From NCBI GenBank assembly GCA_025454565.1, contig JALOOE010000276.1:1-8787 (forward strand): a stretch of 8,787 nt of DNA, written 5' to 3'. This document shows positions 5,497 through 8,787 of the stretch, piece by piece; position 1 is the first letter of the stretch; every line of letters begins with the position of its first letter. Below the pieces are notes generated by a model, which saw only the letters and a list, made by a program, of their open reading frames with translations, was not told the origin of the DNA and did no database searches. The translations under genes were made by a program, and so were the position numbers. Source of the DNA: Anaerolineae bacterium (GTDB taxonomy: Bacteria > Chloroflexota > Anaerolineae > CG2-30-64-16).

Positions 5497-6990
5497 ATGA
5501 CAAATCCTCTAAGTTCCATAAGAGTCAAGGCGAATATCGTTCTGGATGCGATCGATCCACGCATCTATGGCCAGAATATCGAGCATATGGGGCGGCAGGT
5601 AACGGGAGGCCTCGTGGCGGACCCCGGGTCCAAGGCACCGCAGGATAGCCGCGGGTTCCGTTTGGATGTTTTGGAAGCGATCAAGAACCTGAATCCGCCG
5701 CTGTTGCGCTGGCCGGGCGGATGTTTCGCGGATTCGTATCATTGGTCTGACGGGATTGGCACCCATCGGCCAAAGATTCCGAACCGGATGTGGGGCAGGC
5801 TCCTGATCGGGATGCTTTTCGGTAGTCCTCCATCTCTGCTCGGGCCGGAGGAAGACAATCGTTTTGGCACCGATGAATTCATCGATCTTTGTCGCAGCGT
5901 GGGCGCCGAGCCGAGCCTGACGGCAAGCCTCGGTGAAAACGATCCCGAGGAAGCCGCGGGCTGGATCGCCTACATCCGCGACAGATACGGTGCCGGGGCG
6001 GTGCCAATCTGGAGTGTGGGCAACGAACAATGGAGCACCATTGAACCGGGAGGCTGTGCTTCCAAGCCGCGGAAGTACGTGGAACGCTTTCACCGGTTCT
6101 CAAAAGCCATGCGAAATGCTGATCCGGATATCAAACTCGTCGCATCCGGAGGCGACGCCCTCCTGTTTGCGCGCTGGAACGAGGAGATCATCAAAGGCAT
6201 CGGCGAAGCCATGGATTTGTTCTCCCTGCACCTCTACTTGCCAGGCTGGTCTCCCCTGCGGTCACACGTTGGCAATTCGCTCGGGGATTATTATGCCATC
6301 TCTGCGGTGGGCCTGGCGTTGGAGGAGCAGATCCAACAGATCGAGGAAATGGCGGACCGTCTTCTCGGTAAGGTCCTGCCCATCGCCGTCGACGAATGGA
6401 ATGTCCAAGGCTCCCTGCGCAGGTTTACGGATCCCTACCGGACTCAGCGTGAGGCAATCGGCGTGGCAGGAATCATCCATGCCTTTCACCGTCAGGCGAA
6501 ATACGTCAAAACCGCCGCCATGTTCGCCATGCTCAATTCCGCCGCACCGCCGCTCATCACCACTCTGGATACGCTGGTACGTACGCCCGTGTTCTATGTC
6601 CTTCGGCTGTATCGGCAGCTTTCTGGGAAGGCGAGAGTATTCTCTGCAGCCGAATGTCCCACTGTGGGGGTGCCAAAGCTCCTGAACCTCCCTCAGCGCA
6701 GTTCGGTTCCCCTTCTTGATGTAAGCGCCAGTCTTGATGAGCAGCGACTGACCGTCTTTGTGATCAATCGCCATCACCAGGAAAGCCTGGAAGCTGAAAT
6801 AGAAGTATCCGATGTCAACTTCTCAGAACTGGTTCGAATCCATACGGTAGCGGCAAACGGATATCAGGCTGCCAACAGCAACGACCAACCCGAAATGGTT
6901 ACCGAGAGGATCAGCGAGGTTGAGTGGAACGGGCATCGCGTTTTTCCGCCTTATTCGGTAACAGCAATCGTGATGGAAAAGTCATCCTGA
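5497..6990 (+). CDS. abfA: GH51 alpha-L-arabinofuranosidase
   Basis: The 497-residue product hydrolyses terminal non-reducing alpha-L-arabinofuranosyl groups from arabinose-containing oligosaccharides (EC 3.2.1.55). A retaining (beta/alpha)8 barrel spans about 25-375, with 'LRWPGGCFADSYHWSDGIG' (70-88), the acid/base glutamate in 'WSVGNEQW' (E177) and the nucleophile in 'VDEWNV' (E300). A C-terminal beta-sandwich follows (about 380-497), ending 'FPPYSVTAIVME'. There is no signal peptide, so the enzyme acts in the cytosol on imported oligosaccharides. The start is ATG 5497, five bases after AAAGGAGA (5485-5492). The frame is also open upstream to a TTG at 5395, but that part is the decayed end of the YggT gene. 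Length is normal for bacterial GH51 and both catalytic residues are present. No arabinose transporter or isomerase lies nearby, which is unusual. The family is confident; the exact substrate is inferred. Confidence 0.93.
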   Translation: MTNPLSSIRVKANIVLDAIDPRIYGQNIEHMGRQVTGGLVADPGSKAPQDSRGFRLDVLEAIKNLNPPLLRWPGGCFADSYHWSDGIGTHRPKIPNRMWGRLLIGMLFGSPPSLLGPEEDNRFGTDEFIDLCRSVGAEPSLTASLGENDPEEAAGWIAYIRDRYGAGAVPIWSVGNEQWSTIEPGGCASKPRKYVERFHRFSKAMRNADPDIKLVASGGDALLFARWNEEIIKGIGEAMDLFSLHLYLPGWSPLRSHVGNSLGDYYAISAVGLALEEQIQQIEEMADRLLGKVLPIAVDEWNVQGSLRRFTDPYRTQREAIGVAGIIHAFHRQAKYVKTAAMFAMLNSAAPPLITTLDTLVRTPVFYVLRLYRQLSGKARVFSAAECPTVGVPKLLNLPQRSSVPLLDVSASLDEQRLTVFVINRHHQESLEAEIEVSDVNFSELVRIHTVAANGYQAANSNDQPEMVTERISEVEWNGHRVFPPYSVTAIVMEKSS

Positions 6991-7030
6991 CAATTGGATA
7001 TTCCCATACCAGAAGAGGAGGTAAAGAACC

Positions 7031-7459
7031 ATGGAAACCTTGAATTGGAAGTTGAGAATCGTGGCGCTGTGGCTCATCGCTGCGGAGGCCTACGGGGCGC
7101 ACATGATCATGGTGATCATTGACCCAGTCTCCATGAAGATCATGATGGAATGGGGCGCGACGATACCGGCTGAAGGGTGGCTGTTCGGGGCCATCTACTG
7201 GCTGATCCCGCTCTGGATGGTGTTTGTGACAGTTGCCGTGAAGGGCTCGGCCAACCGCTGGGCGAACTTCGCGCTGGGCATCGTAGGTACGCTGCTCGGC
7301 ATCTACCACTTCTTCATGTGCGGCGTGCCATTGCCTTTTGTCCCGCCGGGTCCCGTGGCAGGGCCGACTGTTTATCACAGCCTGCTTCTGGCTACAGCGC
7401 TTGCCGCTACGGCGCTGATTATCTGGTACTCATGGAAGTGGCCCAAACAAGAAGCGTGA
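7031..7459 (+). CDS. Four-TM membrane protein of unknown function
   Basis: The 142-residue product has four predicted membrane helices, near 8-30, 49-70, 77-97 and 114-134, with a short cytosolic tail 'WKWPKQEA'. Conserved-looking features include His24 in the first helix ('AHMIMVIIDP'), 'YWLIPLWMVFVTVAVKGSANRWAN' split here as 'YWLIPLWMVF' (56-65) and 'KGSANRWANF' (71-80), and a His in the third helix (His93). I recall similar uncharacterised proteins sharing the 'SANRWANI..GI' and 'WYAWKWP' signatures, but no function. GAGGAGGT (7015-7022) lies eight bases before the ATG. It sits 40 bp after the GH51 stop and 39 bp before the next gene, consistent with one operon. Transporter or stress-membrane roles are guesses only. 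Confidence 0.8.
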   Translation: METLNWKLRIVALWLIAAEAYGAHMIMVIIDPVSMKIMMEWGATIPAEGWLFGAIYWLIPLWMVFVTVAVKGSANRWANFALGIVGTLLGIYHFFMCGVPLPFVPPGPVAGPTVYHSLLLATALAATALIIWYSWKWPKQEA

Positions 7460-7498
7460 GCTATCAACTCATCCCATGAAAGGAAAGAGACTCCGGAC

Positions 7499-8488
7499 AT
7501 GCCTTCACAATCGCAAGGAATACTGGCTCCGTCACTCGATTCGAGTGCTGAAACAGCGCGCAGGCTTCGCAACCGGGGCCTGGCCAACGTGCTGCGTATG
7601 GGTCACTGCGCACCGTCGATCATGCAGGCCATGCTGGACGTGTCGGGGACGGAAGCGCAATGGCTCGTCAAGCTTACGGCTGCCCTGCCCGGGGGCATCG
7701 CCAACACGGGCGGCGAATGCGGCGGTGTGACCGCGCCGTTGGTGCTGCTCGGCCTGCGTTACGGTCAGGAGAAGATGGTTCAAGGAGTGCCCGTTGTAGT
7801 CTACAAGGGACATGACCTGCTTCGGCGCTTTACGAGCTGCCAGGACACCACGGCATGTCGCGAGATTCGCGACGATGCCCGGGTGCCCGTGCGCTGCATC
7901 GGTGTCGTCCGGCAGGCGCCCGTTCTGTGCGCAGAGTGCATGGACGCCGACTGCACGGCCGCCATCTCGGCTGAGCAGCAGGAAGCGTTCGGTCGCCTCT
8001 ACGCGCACTGGCTCGAGCGGGAGTTCCACTGCGCGCACGCGGTATTCTCTTACCTGGGGGACGCGATCCCGGTCACGCAGGAACTGCTCGATGCCAGTTC
8101 AGGTTTCATGGGGGGGATGGTCTTCACCGGGATGACGTGCAGTGCGCTCACCGCTGCCATCATGGTGCTCGGCCTGATGCGCGGTGAGATCGAGAACAGT
8201 CACCTCCGTGTCCTGCGCATGCTCGGCAAAATGGCCGTACGGGGCGACGCGTTTGCTGACGACGTCAACGCATTCAACAAAGTCATGAATCGCGGCAATC
8301 GTCTGGCGCGCCGGTTCCAGATCGAGTTCGGCAGCACCCAGTGCCGCGCCATCACACAATGTGACTTCTGCACGATCGAGGGCGTACAGCGCTACATCGA
8401 TGGCGACGGTACGGCGCGGTGCGGCCTGATGGCTCAGAGCGTCGCAGGCAGGGTACTGAGCATGATCCAGCCGGCTGATACCGCCTAG
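7499..8488 (+). CDS. Tandem C_GCAxxG_C_C-domain protein (putative redox-active)
   Basis: The 329-residue protein carries two copies of the C_GCAxxG_C_C domain (Pfam PF09719 type, usually a single domain of about 120-170 residues). Copy 1, about 27-155, has C37 ('GHCAPS'), C74 in 'GGECGGVTAPLVLLGL', then C114, C120, C133, C144, C147 and C152. Copy 2, about 165-325, has C178 ('FHCAHA'), C214 in 'GMTCSALTAAIMVLGL', then C282, C288, C291 and C308. Fourteen cysteines in conserved positions suggest metal or cluster binding or thiol redox chemistry; this family is described only as putative redox-active. Copy 1 has CGG and copy 2 CSA where the family has CGA. It has no signal peptide, so it is cytosolic or membrane-adjacent. 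The start at 7499 follows a purine-rich AGGAAAGAGA (7481-7490). It is the last gene of the run. The family call is confident; the chemistry is inferred. Confidence 0.87.
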   Translation: MPSQSQGILAPSLDSSAETARRLRNRGLANVLRMGHCAPSIMQAMLDVSGTEAQWLVKLTAALPGGIANTGGECGGVTAPLVLLGLRYGQEKMVQGVPVVVYKGHDLLRRFTSCQDTTACREIRDDARVPVRCIGVVRQAPVLCAECMDADCTAAISAEQQEAFGRLYAHWLEREFHCAHAVFSYLGDAIPVTQELLDASSGFMGGMVFTGMTCSALTAAIMVLGLMRGEIENSHLRVLRMLGKMAVRGDAFADDVNAFNKVMNRGNRLARRFQIEFGSTQCRAITQCDFCTIEGVQRYIDGDGTARCGLMAQSVAGRVLSMIQPADTA

Positions 8489-8493
8489 TTCAT

Positions 8494-8513
8494 GTGGGCC
8501 GAAGTAGCCCCAC
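8494..8513 (+). terminator. Weak hairpin just after the C_GCAxxG_C_C gene
   Basis: GTGGGC (8494-8499) can pair with GCCCCAC (8507-8513) with one bulged C, six bases after the TAG stop. There is no T-tract, so intrinsic termination would be weak. Together with the larger inverted repeat at 8514-8578 it may mark the operon end. Confidence 0.3.
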
Positions 8514-8578
8514 GGTTGGTAGTAACGACTTCAGTCGTTCCGCAGCATTGCCAACGACCAAAGTCGTTACTACGAACC
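8514..8578. repeat. 65-bp imperfect inverted repeat built from AACGACTT...AGTCGTT units (REP/MITE-like)
   Basis: Two 26-bp arms (8514-8539 and 8553-8578) are inverted copies with three mismatches, separated by 13 bp. Each arm contains its own small palindrome: AACGACTTCAGTCGTT at 8524-8539 (perfect 7-bp stem), and AACGACCAAAGTCGTT at 8553-8568 (6-bp stem). Repeats with a 'TAGTAACGACTT..AGTCGTTACTA' core are, as I recall, dispersed in several Chloroflexota and cyanobacterial genomes. Hairpin-within-hairpin structure fits a REP-like or miniature mobile element. It could also end transcription of the operon. No transposase is nearby. Confidence 0.6.
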
Positions 8579-8662
8579 CTGGCCGCCGAGTGGTTCGCGG
8601 GGCTGGACCGCCCGGTTGATGAAGATGCCGCCGCCGTTGTGGCCGGCTGCCTCCTGTTGCGC

Positions 8663-8668
8663 TATAAT
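8663..8668 (+). promoter_or_regulatory. TATAAT -10 box of the second MalT/LuxR gene (leaderless)
   Basis: A perfect TATAAT ends 7 bp before the ATG at 8676, so transcription would start at or next to the first codon. No Shine-Dalgarno sequence precedes the ATG (the bases are AGCCCCC). A poor TTGTGG at 8637-8642 is too far away (20 bp) to be a clear -35. Confidence 0.55.
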
Positions 8669-8675
8669 AGCCCCC

Positions 8676-8787
8676 ATGCCGTCACCCTACCTGCTCACCA
8701 CCAAACTCACCGTCCCACCCGCGCCTGGCGAAAGGGTGCCCCGGCCCCACCTGCTGGAGAAACTGGACCACCGCCGCCAGCCTGGCA
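8676..8787 (+). CDS. MalT-like LuxR-family regulator, N-terminus only (runs off right edge)
   Basis: The 37 visible codons read 'MPSPYLLTTKLTVPPAPGERV' broken here as 'MPSPYLLTTKLTVPP' and 'VPRPHLLEKLDHRRQPG'. This is the same opening as the regulator at 1307 ('LLSTKLSIPP' and 'VPRPRLIERLD'), placing it in the MalT/LAL regulator family. The P-loop should follow just past the edge. It is a paralogue rather than a recent copy, since the residues differ at about half of the positions. The start is fixed by the TATAAT at 8663, implying a leaderless mRNA. The rest of the protein is outside the window. Confidence 0.8.
   Translation, partial: MPSPYLLTTKLTVPPAPGERVPRPHLLEKLDHRRQPG

Noticed and set aside
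7532..8038. 168-residue minus-strand ORF opposite the redox gene
   Set aside because: It is antisense shadow of a clear C_GCAxxG_C_C coding frame and shows no recognisable domain.

Overview
The window looks like chromosomal DNA from a GC-rich bacterium, most likely a member of the Chloroflexota (Anaerolineae-like). The main reasons are the very large MalT/LuxR-type ATPase regulator opening with a 'LLSTKLSIPP...VPRPRL' signature, a second paralogue of it at the right edge, a 72-residue 'KWADWF...DQAALYGLL' protein of a type I associate with that phylum, and two promoters whose TATAAT box sits so close to the ATG that the mRNA would be leaderless or nearly so. The phylum is inferred from remembered family signatures, not from a search.

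Layout. Bases 1-833 (minus strand) hold a tandem-GNAT acetyltransferase that runs off the left edge. Bases 834-1306 are a divergent intergenic region. It carries three CAATCAGCC repeats at an exact 23-bp pitch, a TATAAT box, and a 41-codon ORF that looks like an AAA/DUF4143-type ATPase gene with its middle deleted. Bases 1307-3871 encode an intact 854-residue MalT/LuxR regulator. Just after it lies a perfect 11-bp inverted repeat centred about 44 bp upstream of a predicted start site, the position expected of a LuxR-type operator. This suggests that the regulator switches on the genes that follow.

From 4021 to 8488 every gene is on the plus strand, most with a clear Shine-Dalgarno sequence: a 41-aa hydrophobic peptide, the 72-aa protein, a DUF1761 membrane protein split in two by a frame change, an 81-aa one-TM protein, a YggT-family protein that is frameshifted and truncated, a complete GH51 alpha-L-arabinofuranosidase, a four-TM membrane protein, and a 329-aa protein with two copies of the C_GCAxxG_C_C redox domain. 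After the last gene come a hairpin and a 65-bp imperfect inverted repeat resembling a dispersed miniature element. The window then ends inside the second MalT/LuxR regulator gene.

How it fits together. The simplest reading is a LuxR-controlled operon of small membrane proteins, a sugar hydrolase and a cysteine-rich redox protein. Its first half is eroding: up to four short genes are truncated, split or overlapping, while the long genes (regulator, GH51, double-redox protein) remain open. I see no CRISPR array, tRNA, rRNA or transposase. I do not see a complete new defence or biosynthetic system. The most unusual items are the 23-bp repeat array, the regulator/operator pair and the duplicated C_GCAxxG_C_C protein.
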